From positions 1 through 64,000 of the forward strand of contig JAZADN010000072.1 of the NCBI GenBank assembly GCA_036123585.1: 64,000 bases of DNA. The letters run 5' to 3'. This document shows positions 1-7,675 of the stretch, one piece after another; positions within the stretch are counted from its first letter, which is position 1, and every line of letters starts with the position of its first letter. The position numbers and the translations under genes are program-made. The DNA comes from UBA9410 sp036123585. GTDB lineage: Bacteria; Actinomycetota; Acidimicrobiia; Acidimicrobiales; MedAcidi-G1. Under the pieces are notes generated by a model. It saw only the letters and a program-made list of their open reading frames with translations. It was not told the origin of the DNA and made no database searches.

Positions 1-272
1 CCGGAAAAAATAGTAATCATTCTCAAATAATCGACGAGGAGGCGCCCTCGAGGGGCGGATCCGGGTTCCGGAACCCAAAGGGTTCGAGGAATCGGAAGGC
101 AGCGACGCCAACTTCCTCGACGAAGAAAAAGGCTGATCGCCGCGGACGTAGTAAGGCGTCCGATGAGTCCGCCACTGGTGACAAGAGGCCGCCGGCCGGA
201 CGTTCGAGTGGTGGGCGGACGACGCCCCCCGGGACGTCGGGTACGCGCAGCGCCAAGAAGAGGAGGACGTGA
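1..272 (+). CDS. yidC: YidC membrane insertase, C-terminal tail only (5' truncated)
   Basis: The open frame enters from the left edge and stops with TGA at 270-272. Its roughly 90 visible residues are a disordered, strongly basic tail rich in Lys, Arg, Ser and Gly, ending in RSAKKRRT. No membrane segment is visible. The call is by context: in actinobacteria YidC (Sec-linked membrane protein insertase) ends in such a cationic ribosome-binding tail and directly precedes jag, which follows here after 2 nt. The identity is therefore inferred from position and composition rather than from a conserved domain. Confidence 0.75.
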   Translation, partial: GKNSNHSQIIDEEAPSRGGSGFRNPKGSRNRKAATPTSSTKKKADRRGRSKASDESATGDKRPPAGRSSGGRTTPPGTSGTRSAKKRRT

Positions 273-274
273 GT

Positions 275-1273
275 ATGGAGTGGATCGAGACCACAGGAGC
301 CACGCTCGACGAAGCGAAGGAACGCGCCCTGGACCGCTTGGGCGTGGCCGAGGACGAAATGGAAGTGGAGATCCTCGTCGAAGGCTCCCGCTCGATGTTC
401 GGCCTGCGAAAGACCGAGGCCCGTCTTCGGGCACGTGTCCGGCCGACGAGCCCGCGTCCCAAGATGGAGCGCAGGGACCGGAACCGTCGCAATGGCAAGA
501 AGGCCCAAGGAGGGGATGGCCAGAAGGGCCGCAGTCGAAACGACGACCAGCAGGCGAAGAAACAGGGCGACAAGCAGGCCCGTGGGAAGAGTTCAGGCCA
601 AAGCCAGCCTGAGGGCCGAGGCAAGGGTCGATCGCGTCGTGGCGGCCGGGACAAAGGTGGGAATGTTGTTGCCGAGCAGCAGGTAGTCGAAATGGCGGGA
701 TCGAACGAGACGACTGGTCGTAGTGGCCGGGAAAAGGGGCCGGCACCCAAGCCGGTTCGGGAGAACGGTCGTGGGAGCGGCCGGGAGAGGGCTGAGGTGG
801 AGGCCATGGATCTACAGACGCAGGCACGGATCACCGAGGAGTTCGTCCAGGGACTCCTGGACAAGATGGGCCTAGAGGCGCGGGTCGCCAGCACCATCGA
901 GGAGGACCGTCTGACGGTCGAGGCGCAGGGCCTGAATCTTGGTCTGGCCATCGGCCAGCAGGGCGAGACGGTTCGTGCAATCACGGAACTGTCGCGGACC
1001 CTCGTCCAGAGGAGCTCCGACGGCCAGGCCGAAGGTTCGCTGACCGTCGACATCGGCGGTTATCGCGAGCGTCGGCGGTCATTTCTGGCCGACTTTGCCC
1101 GAACCCAGGCTGAAGCCGTCCTTGAGGACGGTCGACCTCGTGCCCTCGAGCCGATGAGCGCTGCCGACCGGAAGGTCGTCCACGACACCATCGCCGAGAT
1201 CGATGGCCTCTCCACGAGCTCGGAGGGCAGCGACGCTGACCGCCGGGTCGTCATCTCGGTCTCCGCAGGCTGA
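275..1273 (+). CDS. jag: Jag/KhpB RNA-binding protein (Jag-N, KH and R3H domains)
   Basis: A 332-residue RNA-binding protein of the Jag/KhpB family, which in Gram-positive bacteria is linked to cell elongation and division. Residues 1-52 match a Jag-N domain. Residues about 53-177 are a long charged linker rich in Arg, Lys, Gly and Gln. From about 180 follow a KH domain with the GxxG loop as GQQG, and an R3H domain with the R-x3-H core as RKVVH. ATG 275 was chosen because AGGAGG at 261-266 lies 8 nt upstream; GTG 269 would sit 2 nt from it. The linker is longer than in most homologues. It lies between yidC and rsmG as in other actinobacteria. Confidence 0.92.
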   Translation: MEWIETTGATLDEAKERALDRLGVAEDEMEVEILVEGSRSMFGLRKTEARLRARVRPTSPRPKMERRDRNRRNGKKAQGGDGQKGRSRNDDQQAKKQGDKQARGKSSGQSQPEGRGKGRSRRGGRDKGGNVVAEQQVVEMAGSNETTGRSGREKGPAPKPVRENGRGSGRERAEVEAMDLQTQARITEEFVQGLLDKMGLEARVASTIEEDRLTVEAQGLNLGLAIGQQGETVRAITELSRTLVQRSSDGQAEGSLTVDIGGYRERRRSFLADFARTQAEAVLEDGRPRALEPMSAADRKVVHDTIAEIDGLSTSSEGSDADRRVVISVSAG

Positions 1274-1330
1274 TCGGGTAGTCCTGGATCCGGGGTCTGG
1301 GACGAGCCGGTCGACGACCGGACAGACGAC

Positions 1331-1975
1331 ATGACTTCCGTCGAGGAGGTCCTTGATGTGGCGAAGGCCGAGGGGTACCTGACCCCGACGGCCGCGATGG
1401 AAGGTCCCGCGCATAGCGCGGGCTTTCTCGTGTTCTCCGGTCTTCCCGAGTTGGATGATCCGCAGGTCGTCGCGATCGACCTGGGAACCGGTGGTGGGAT
1501 TCCGGGTCTTGTTCTGGCCACTCTGACGGCTTGGCGGTGGTCGTTGGTTGATCGCGGAGAACGACGGACGACATTCCTCCGATGGGCGGTTCGACGATTG
1601 GGGCTCGACGAGCGGGTGGATGTCCTCCTGGCGGATGCCGCCGAGGTGGCTCGTGGTTCCCTTCGCGGGAAGGCAACCGTGGTGACGGCCCGGGGATTCG
1701 CCTCACCGGCGACGACTGCGGAATCTGCCGCTCCCCTCCTCGAAATCGGTGGATCGCTGCTGGTCAGCGAGCCGCCAATGCAGGACGCCGCCGCTGGATC
1801 GTCCGCAAGGTGGCCGGCCGAAGGCCTTGCTGTTCTTGGCCTCCACGACGTTGGAAGTTGGCGAGTCGGAGATCGTACCTATCGGGCGATTCGACGACTT
1901 GAGATGTGCCCGGATCACTTTCCGCGGCGCTCTGCACGCCAGGTAGACGATCCACTCTGGACGTCAGCGGAATAG
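1331..1975 (+). CDS. rsmG: 16S rRNA (guanine-N7) methyltransferase RsmG
   Basis: A 214-residue SAM-dependent methyltransferase of the GidB/RsmG family, which modifies a guanine in the 530 loop of 16S rRNA. The glycine-rich SAM motif DLGTGGGIPGL lies near residues 50-60, followed by the characteristic DRGERRTTFLRWA segment. The N-terminus is shorter than in E. coli RsmG. The ATG at 1331 lies 57 bp after jag, with no strong ribosome binding site. The position between jag and parA is the usual one near the chromosomal origin. Confidence 0.93.
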   Translation: MTSVEEVLDVAKAEGYLTPTAAMEGPAHSAGFLVFSGLPELDDPQVVAIDLGTGGGIPGLVLATLTAWRWSLVDRGERRTTFLRWAVRRLGLDERVDVLLADAAEVARGSLRGKATVVTARGFASPATTAESAAPLLEIGGSLLVSEPPMQDAAAGSSARWPAEGLAVLGLHDVGSWRVGDRTYRAIRRLEMCPDHFPRRSARQVDDPLWTSAE

Positions 1976-2004
1976 GTTCAGCCTAGGCAAGAGGTCGAAG
2001 AGCG

Positions 2005-2020
2005 TGTTCCACGTGGAACA
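2005..2020. promoter_or_regulatory. parS centromere-like site 1
   Basis: A perfect 16-bp palindrome, TGTTCCACGTGGAACA, two symmetric changes from the bacterial parS consensus TGTTTCACGTGAAACA. It lies in the rsmG-parA gap, 111 bp before parA. parS sites are where ParB loads and spreads during chromosome segregation, and they cluster near the origin. Confidence 0.95.
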
Positions 2021-2044
2021 TCTGGCTGGCGATTTCCCGGGTGG

Positions 2045-2060
2045 TGTTCCACGTGAAACA
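2045..2060. promoter_or_regulatory. parS centromere-like site 2
   Basis: The sequence TGTTCCACGTGAAACA is one base from the parS consensus. It starts 40 bp downstream of the first site and lies 71 bp before parA. A single DnaA-box-like TTTTCCACA follows at 2080-2088. Confidence 0.95.
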
Positions 2061-2131
2061 GATAGGAAGTTCCTGAAGGTTTTCCACAGGGGTGCTTGTG
2101 TTCTGTGGTCAATCCCGCCATGATCCTCTAG

Positions 2132-2947
2132 ATGGTCTTACAGAACCGCCGCGCCCGTATCATCGCCGTTGCCAACCAGAAGGGTGGCGTCGGGAAGACT
2201 ACGACGACCATCAACCTAGGCGCCTCGATCGCTGAGCAAGCAAAGAGGGTCCTGATCGTCGACTTGGATCCTCAGGCCAATGCCACTACAGGTCTGGGGA
2301 TCGCATCCCGCGAGCTCGAGGGATCAGTCTATGAAGTGGTCCTTCAACGAGCCACGATCGCGGAAGTCCTCTGTACGACCGATGTGGCGAATCTCGAGGT
2401 GGTGCCGTCCAGCCTCTCGCTGGCTGGAGCGGAGATTGAGCTCGTAACGGCCTTCAGCCGGGAGCACCGTCTGGAGAAGGCTTTGGCCGAGGTGGCCGAC
2501 GACTACGACGTGATCCTGATCGATTGCCCGCCGGCGCTCGGCCTCCTCACTGTGAATGCCCTGGTGGTTGCTGAAGAGGTCCTTGTTCCGATCCAGTGCG
2601 AGTACTACGCCCTCGAGGGTCTTGGACAACTGGTCGGCAATGTCGATTTGGTGAAGGCGAACCTGAATCCGGGTCTGGAGATCTCGACGATCGCCCTAGT
2701 GATGTATGACGCCAGGACCAAACTCTCCGAGCAGGTGGCTGACGAGGTCCGTACGTACTTCGGAGATCGGGTGTGTCGACAGGTGATCCCCCGCTCAGTC
2801 CGCCTCTCCGAGGCGCCGTCTTTCGGTCAACCGATCACCGTGTACGACCCATCCTGTCGGGGGGCTGTGGCCTACAGAGAGTTGGCCCGAGAGGTACTCG
2901 AGCGGGGCAAGGCTGCCCCTGAGACGACCGAGGAGGTCGCATCATGA
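2132..2947 (+). CDS. parA: Chromosome partitioning ATPase ParA (Soj)
   Basis: A 271-residue deviant-Walker ATPase that drives ParB-parS segregation. The Walker A motif KGGVGKTT is at residues 17-24. It is followed by DLDPQANATTGLG and by the Walker B-like VILIDCPPALG, the standard ParA signatures. The 3' end overlaps parB by 4 nt (ATGA), indicating translational coupling. The start has no clear ribosome binding site; ATG 2132 gives the expected short lead-in to Walker A. Two parS sites lie immediately upstream. Confidence 0.97.
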   Translation: MVLQNRRARIIAVANQKGGVGKTTTTINLGASIAEQAKRVLIVDLDPQANATTGLGIASRELEGSVYEVVLQRATIAEVLCTTDVANLEVVPSSLSLAGAEIELVTAFSREHRLEKALAEVADDYDVILIDCPPALGLLTVNALVVAEEVLVPIQCEYYALEGLGQLVGNVDLVKANLNPGLEISTIALVMYDARTKLSEQVADEVRTYFGDRVCRQVIPRSVRLSEAPSFGQPITVYDPSCRGAVAYRELAREVLERGKAAPETTEEVAS

Positions 2948-3864
2948 AGAAGGGTGGACTTGGCAAGGGTCTTTCCGCGCTAATCCCGGATTCCGGCGTC
3001 TCGGAGATTCCTGAGGTGACGTCGCCGGATCCCGTCTCCGATCCATCGGCCGGTGGCACCGTTGCCGGAGAGGCTCGGTTGGCCACCATCGCGGTAGCTG
3101 ACGTCTCCCCCAACCAGTACCAGCCTCGACGGATCTTTGATGACGAGAAGATGGCCGAACTGACCCTCTCCATTCAAGAGGTCGGGGTGCTTCAGCCGAT
3201 CCTCGTCCGGCAGACCGATGGCGGCTACGAGTTAGTGGCCGGTGAACGTCGGTGGCGAGCGGCCAAGCGCGCCGGCTTGACCACGATCCCGGCCCTCGTG
3301 CGGGAGAGCGAGGACCGGGATTCTCTCGAGCAGGCCATCGTGGAGAACCTCCATCGGGACGACCTCAATCCGCTGGAGGAAGCTGCCGCCTTCCATCGCC
3401 TGATGGACGAATTCGGCCTTACTCAGCACCAGGTCGCTGTGCGGGTTGGTCGTAGTCGCCCGGCCGTGGCCAACAGCCTCCGACTCCTGCATCTTCCAGA
3501 TTCCGTCCAGGAGCGAATCATGGATGGGAGTCTCGGTGCCGGGCACGCGCGGGCGCTGGCCGGCCTGGGTGATCGTCAGTTGGTTGAGCGTCTGGCCCGA
3601 CGGGTGGCCGACGAGGGCCTATCGGTCCGCCAGGTCGAGGACCTCGTCCGGTCGATCGACGCGGTCGAAGAGGCCTCTGAAGAGGTTTCTTCTACACCAC
3701 CCGAGATCACGCGGGACGCTGCCCTACTCGAAGTCGAACGAATCCTCGGCGACCGCTTCGACACCACAGTCAAGGTGCAGTCACGGGGGAGGAAGGGTCG
3801 GATCGTGGTGGAGTTCGCCGACCGCGACGACCTTCAGCGCCTCTTCGAACTCCTGGGCGGTTGA
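2944..3864 (+). CDS. parB: Chromosome partitioning protein ParB (Spo0J), parS-binding CTPase
   Basis: A 306-residue parS-binding protein. It starts with the typical KKGGLGKGLSALIP segment. The CTP-binding GERRWRA motif is at residues 100-106, the helix-turn-helix region at about 150-190, and a C-terminal dimerisation domain ends in RLFELLGG. It is coupled to parA by a 4-nt overlap. The next gene converges from the minus strand 59 bp downstream. The intervening sequence holds only a long-loop inverted repeat (GAGTCGA/TCGACTC), not a convincing terminator. Confidence 0.97.
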   Translation: MKKGGLGKGLSALIPDSGVSEIPEVTSPDPVSDPSAGGTVAGEARLATIAVADVSPNQYQPRRIFDDEKMAELTLSIQEVGVLQPILVRQTDGGYELVAGERRWRAAKRAGLTTIPALVRESEDRDSLEQAIVENLHRDDLNPLEEAAAFHRLMDEFGLTQHQVAVRVGRSRPAVANSLRLLHLPDSVQERIMDGSLGAGHARALAGLGDRQLVERLARRVADEGLSVRQVEDLVRSIDAVEEASEEVSSTPPEITRDAALLEVERILGDRFDTTVKVQSRGRKGRIVVEFADRDDLQRLFELLGG

Positions 3865-3923
3865 CAAGGAGTCGATCTACCACCTACCACTGATTAGTTC
3901 AGCGTCGACTCGATTCCTGCTAG

Positions 3924-4973
3924 TCAGGGCGCTTTGCCGGGAGGATCGGCGGCGGGATCGGCCGTCCAGTCAGCGATGGCGCCCACGAGGGCATCGGCAA
4001 TCTCCGCGGTGGCCATGACGATGGCTGCTGGTGGTGCCAGGGTGCACAGCACAGCTGGCATGCGGGTACGACGGAGAACGGTAGTTCGGCGGCCTTCTGT
4101 CAAAGCGGCTTGGGTTGGGGTCTTCGTCGTACCCGCATCGGTACGGGTGTCGTCGGGTCGGTCGGGACCGAGGATCTCGTCCAGCGTATTGGCGCACCGG
4201 TGGGCCAGGCGGAGTCCCCCCTCGCTGTGGAAGCCTTCAGTAGCGAAGTAGGTAATACAACAATAGGAATGATTCTCAATTTTGAAGCCGAGGTACAATC
4301 CGGCTTCGAACTCGTTGGCCGTGGCAGCCTGGGTGTTCTCGTCGGGGTGGTCCAACTCAAGCACGTGGGCCCCGGCGGCTCTCAGCATGCGACCCACCGC
4401 CGTGGTCAACGTCGCGGCACCCCCAAAGTGGCCGATCGCGATTCGCTGGTCGTGGAGTTCAGTGCTCCTCCGACGGAGTCGGTCCAACTCACGAACCTGG
4501 GCCACAGGGCGTCGCCCCACTGTCCGGCCCAGCAGATGGCGGAGGCCACGAACCGTGTCCGGTCCTGCGATCCCGTCGGTAGCCAGGCCCACGTTCCGCT
4601 GGAAGTCGAGCACGGCGGCGTTCGTATCGGGACCGAAGATGCCGTCGATCCTCCCTGCATCGAATCCAAGGCTGCCCAGACGAAGCTGTAGGTCGGCCAC
4701 ATCGTCACCTCGGAACATGGGGGAGTGGAGGTAGAGGTTGCGGTCGCCCAGCCGGAGGCCGGCCTCCACCAGGGCAGCATGAGTCCCCTCGTCGACCAGG
4801 CCGTGTTGGTCGAGGCCCCGCTCTGCTTGGAAGGCCAGCAACGCCCGGATGGTGTCGGCGCCGAACACAGTCGCTGCCGTCTCACGCGGCTCGACCCGGT
4901 GGCCGGCCTCGGCGAGGCGGCGATGGAGGTCGCGAACAGACGCTCCCCGGTCACGGGATTGGGGACTGTGCAC
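3924..4973 (-). CDS. cwlM: CwlM-like protein: two peptidoglycan-binding repeats plus degenerate amidase fold
   Basis: A 349-residue protein starting at GTG 4973. Two PG_binding_1 repeats cover about residues 8-70 and 80-150, each with the FGxDTxxAxxxFQ pattern. The remainder follows an N-acetylmuramoyl-L-alanine amidase (Amidase_3) layout, with RIAIGHFGG near 180, TANEFEAG near 220 and SEGGLRLAH near 250. The expected zinc-ligand contexts (PGHGG and the SlHxN loop) look altered: GHFGG and YLGFKIEN. In mycobacteria CwlM lies beside trxB-trxC and parAB, lacks clear amidase activity and regulates MurA. Context and degeneration suggest the same role here. No signal peptide is visible, consistent with a cytoplasmic protein. 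Confidence 0.8.
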   Translation of the reverse strand: MHSPQSRDRGASVRDLHRRLAEAGHRVEPRETAATVFGADTIRALLAFQAERGLDQHGLVDEGTHAALVEAGLRLGDRNLYLHSPMFRGDDVADLQLRLGSLGFDAGRIDGIFGPDTNAAVLDFQRNVGLATDGIAGPDTVRGLRHLLGRTVGRRPVAQVRELDRLRRRSTELHDQRIAIGHFGGAATLTTAVGRMLRAAGAHVLELDHPDENTQAATANEFEAGLYLGFKIENHSYCCITYFATEGFHSEGGLRLAHRCANTLDEILGPDRPDDTRTDAGTTKTPTQAALTEGRRTTVLRRTRMPAVLCTLAPPAAIVMATAEIADALVGAIADWTADPAADPPGKAP

Positions 4974-5057
4974 AGCTAAAACGACGACGTCGGAGACGTT
5001 CGGCGAGACCTCGGAGCGCGGGTGGCGGTCCGTCGTCGATCCTGGCCGGAACGGGGC

Positions 5058-5384
5058 CTAGAGGTGGGCGGCCAGTTCCTGGAGCAGCTGCGGCTTGCCC
5101 TTGGCACCGACGATCCGCGTGGCCGGCTGGCCGTCGCTGAACAGGATCAACGTGGGGATACTCATCACCTCGAAGCGGCGGGCCAACTCGGGGGCCTCGT
5201 CGACGTTGACCTTGGCCACCCGCAGGGTGCCCTCCTGCTCAGAGGCGATTTCCTCGAGGATGGGAGCGATCATCTTGCAGGGCCCACACCATTCCGCCCA
5301 GAAGTCGACCAGGACGGGCTCGGACGCCGAGCCGACCTCCTCGTCGAATGTGGTCTCGGACAGGTGGCTGATGTCACCGGCCAT
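5058..5384 (-). CDS. trxA: Thioredoxin
   Basis: A 108-residue thioredoxin, normal family length. The redox-active WCGPCK motif is at residues 32-37, and the cis-Pro loop reads SIPTL. It reduces cytoplasmic protein disulfides and is itself reduced by thioredoxin reductase, encoded 112 bp upstream on the same strand. ATG 5384 (MAGDISHLSE) was chosen because it gives the family's N-terminus; the frame stays open further upstream but that part has no thioredoxin features. A GAGAGAG stretch upstream may serve as ribosome binding site. Confidence 0.96.
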   Translation of the reverse strand: MAGDISHLSETTFDEEVGSASEPVLVDFWAEWCGPCKMIAPILEEIASEQEGTLRVAKVNVDEAPELARRFEVMSIPTLILFSDGQPATRIVGAKGKPQLLQELAAHL

Positions 5385-5496
5385 GGGATCTCGCTCTCTC
5401 TCGGGTCCCCGGAGGGACGATCGTTCCTGTCGCCGTTTACCGGAACCGGGGCAACTGCCCGTCGTCGGGGACGCGTGGCCCCGATCGTAGGCGCCG

Positions 5497-6456
5497 TCAG
5501 TCGTCGCGACTCTCCAGCCAGCGCTCGGCATCGATGGCGGCCATGCATCCCGATGCGGCGGCAGTGATTGCCTGCCGGTAGGTGTGGTCCTGAACGTCGC
5601 CGCAGGCGAAGACACCCTCGACGTTGGTCGTCGAGCGGTCGGTCCCGGTGATCAGGTACCCCGCCTCGTCCATGGCCAGTTGTCCGATAAATAGGTCGGT
5701 GTTGGGCCGGTGCCCGATAGCAATAAACACGCCGGTCACCGGCAAGGTCCGGGCCTCCCCAGTCACGGTGTCGCGGACCGCTAGGCCCTCCACCTTGGAC
5801 TCTCCGAGCACATCGTCCACCACGGTGTTCCAGGCGAATTCGATCTTCGGATTGTCAAAGGCCCGCTTCTGCATGATCTTCGATGCCCGCAACTCGTTGC
5901 GCCGGTGCACGATCGTGACTTTTGCAGCGAACTTGGTGAGGAAGCCCGCTTCCTCTAACGCCGAGTCACCACCGCCCACCACGGCGATCTCCTGGTCACG
6001 GAAGAAAAAGCCGTCACAGGTCGCACAGGTCGACAGACCGTGGCCGATCAGCCGCTGTTCGGCATCGAGGCCCAGCATGACCGAGCGGGCACCGGTGGAG
6101 ACCACCACAGCGTCGGCGGTGTGGGTCGGTTCGGCAGCCTCCGGGTCACCTACCCAGATCCGAAATGGGCACTCGACGAGATCCACCCGGGAGACCTTGG
6201 CGGTGATGATCTCCGCGCCGAACCTCGCAGCCTGGGCGCGCATGTCGACCATTAACTGTGGGCCCATGATCCCCTCGGGGAACCCGGGGAAGTTCTCCAC
6301 CTCGGTGGTCAGCATGAGTTGACCACCAGGCTGGTCGCTGGTCGACGATGGTTCGCCCTCGATCACCAACGGAGCAAGGTCGGCCCGGGCGGTGTAGATG
6401 GCGGCTGTCAGCCCGGTCGGACCGGATCCGATGATGACGACTTCGTGGTGGGACAC
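5497..6456 (-). CDS. trxB: Thioredoxin-disulfide reductase
   Basis: A 319-residue FAD/NADPH flavoprotein that reduces thioredoxin. The FAD-binding GSGPTG motif is at about residues 10-15, the redox CATC pair at C144 and C147, and the NADPH-binding GGGDSA at 161-166. The FAD-proximal end motif GVFACGDVQD is near the C-terminus. GTG 6456 was chosen because an AGGAGG sits 4 nt upstream; a longer ATG start at 6534 would add 26 residues without homology. Linked to trxA and the CwlM-like gene, as in mycobacteria. Confidence 0.96.
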   Translation of the reverse strand: MSHHEVVIIGSGPTGLTAAIYTARADLAPLVIEGEPSSTSDQPGGQLMLTTEVENFPGFPEGIMGPQLMVDMRAQAARFGAEIITAKVSRVDLVECPFRIWVGDPEAAEPTHTADAVVVSTGARSVMLGLDAEQRLIGHGLSTCATCDGFFFRDQEIAVVGGGDSALEEAGFLTKFAAKVTIVHRRNELRASKIMQKRAFDNPKIEFAWNTVVDDVLGESKVEGLAVRDTVTGEARTLPVTGVFIAIGHRPNTDLFIGQLAMDEAGYLITGTDRSTTNVEGVFACGDVQDHTYRQAITAAASGCMAAIDAERWLESRDD

Positions 6457-6499
6457 GGTTCCTCCTGGGAACTCAGGTGAGATCGATGGATGGTTCGAC

Positions 6500-6787
6500 T
6501 CAGCCGCCTCGGCGGGACCAAAGAATGCTGCCAAGGGCGCAACAGGTGGTACCGAGGACGAGGTGGGCGGACCAACTCGAGCCGGGCAGGACCACGTCGA
6601 GGAGTCGGAACAAACCGAGACCGGCCAGAACCAGGGCGCCCAGCACGCAAGCCACGACTACCACGCCATAGACGAGAGCCCGGGCCGCGGTCAGGACCGG
6701 CCGGGTTGTGGCTCGACGGATCGATTCGACGCCGTCGACAAAGCGGTCGACGAGGTTGGTAACCCAGTCGCCGACAGGGGCGGTCAT
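6500..6787 (-). CDS. Small membrane protein of unknown function
   Basis: Unrecognised 95-residue protein. An amphipathic N-terminus (residues 1-32) precedes two hydrophobic segments at about 38-62 and 70-88; the C-terminus is basic (WSRRGG). The ATG at 6787 is preceded by TAGGCT and a 7-nt gap, a leaderless-promoter arrangement, which supports it as a real gene. It ends 43 bp before trxB on the same strand, so the two may be cotranscribed. It occupies the position where murJ and sigM lie in mycobacteria but shows no resemblance to either. Confidence 0.6.
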   Translation of the reverse strand: MTAPVGDWVTNLVDRFVDGVESIRRATTRPVLTAARALVYGVVVVACVLGALVLAGLGLFRLLDVVLPGSSWSAHLVLGTTCCALGSILWSRRGG

Positions 6788-6794
6788 GAGAGCG

Positions 6795-6800
6795 AGCCTA
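6795..6800 (-). promoter_or_regulatory. Leaderless -10 element for the small membrane protein gene
   Basis: TAGGCT read on the minus strand, 7 nt before ATG 6787. Matches the TANNNT -10 consensus of actinobacterial leaderless transcripts. Confidence 0.5.
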
Positions 6801-6838
6801 CCGATCGGCTTTCGGGCCCGGTCCGGGTCCCGAAGTTG

Positions 6839-7675
6839 TCAGTTTGAAAGGGTAAAGCAGAGGCCGATGACGCCCGGGCCGCCGTGGCTCGCCACGACGG
6901 GCCCGATCACCCCAACCCGGATGGACGACGGGTCGACCAACTCGCCGAGCATCGCGGTCAGGTCGTCGATGTCTTCGGCCTGGGCGTGCATCACCGACAG
7001 GGACTCGATCTCGTCGGCGTGCTCAGCCACCTTGTCCCGGAGCCACGCTAGGGACTTGCGGCGGGTCCGCTGTCGTCCGGCCTCCTCCACCACGCCGCTG
7101 CTGATGTCGATCAGGGGCTTGATGGCCAGGACGGAGCCCAGCAGGGCCTGAGCGTTGCCGATCCGACCACCCTTCTTGAGGTTCTCCAGAGTGTCGATGG
7201 CGCCGTAGACGCGGGTGCGGCCACGGAGGTCCTCGACGAGGGCAACGACCTCGTCGGCCGAGGCTCCTCCAGTAGCGGCCGCAGCCGCTGCTAGCACCAT
7301 GGTGCCCAGACCGCCGGTCACTGAGCGGCTGTCCACGATCCTGACATCGCCGTCGATCTCCCGACGGGCCAGTTCAGACGACTCCATGGTTGCCGAGACA
7401 CCGCTGGACAGGTTGATGCACACCACGGCGTCGGCACCCTCGTCAAGGCGACGCCGGAACACTTCGGCAAACGCGCCCGGGGCTGGAGCAGCGGTTTGGG
7501 GGAGTTCCTCGCTGGACGCCATGCGACGGTAGAAGTCGTCCACGGCAAGTTCGTCCCGGTCGAGGAAGACCTCATCGCCGAAACGGATGCTCAGCGGGAC
7601 CACGTCGATCCCATGGAACTCGCACTCCTCTGGAGACAGGTCACAAGCGCTATCGGTCACGATCCGGACGGTCAT
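6839..7675 (-). CDS. DegV family fatty-acid-binding protein
   Basis: A 278-residue DegV/FakB-fold protein. It opens with the family signature VRIVTDSACDL and contains the fatty-acid contact region SLSIR-like VVPLSIRFGDEVFLD, then ENLKKGGRIG in the middle and the C-terminal GVIGPVVASHGGPG. DegV proteins hold a fatty acid in a buried pocket; FakB members present it to a fatty acid kinase, but no fakA is visible here. ATG 7675 has GAGGAGGAACC directly upstream and overlaps the stop of the preceding DUF6049-like gene by 4 nt. Confidence 0.92.
   Translation of the reverse strand: MTVRIVTDSACDLSPEECEFHGIDVVPLSIRFGDEVFLDRDELAVDDFYRRMASSEELPQTAAPAPGAFAEVFRRRLDEGADAVVCINLSSGVSATMESSELARREIDGDVRIVDSRSVTGGLGTMVLAAAAAATGGASADEVVALVEDLRGRTRVYGAIDTLENLKKGGRIGNAQALLGSVLAIKPLIDISSGVVEEAGRQRTRRKSLAWLRDKVAEHADEIESLSVMHAQAEDIDDLTAMLGELVDPSSIRVGVIGPVVASHGGPGVIGLCFTLSN

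Noticed and set aside
1976..2131. Chromosome origin (oriC) in the rsmG-parA gap
   Set aside because: Only one DnaA-box-like word and no AT-rich unwinding region; the parS pair explains the palindromes. The origin is more likely left of the window near dnaA.
3865..3923. Terminator between parB and the CwlM-like gene
   Set aside because: The only inverted repeat has a 7-bp stem with a loop of about 31 nt and no U tract.
4255..4290. AT-rich Fur-box-like word (AATGATTCTCAA), with a similar ATTCTCAA at 19-26
   Set aside because: Both lie inside coding sequence (CwlM-like gene and yidC tail) and only partly match a Fur palindrome.
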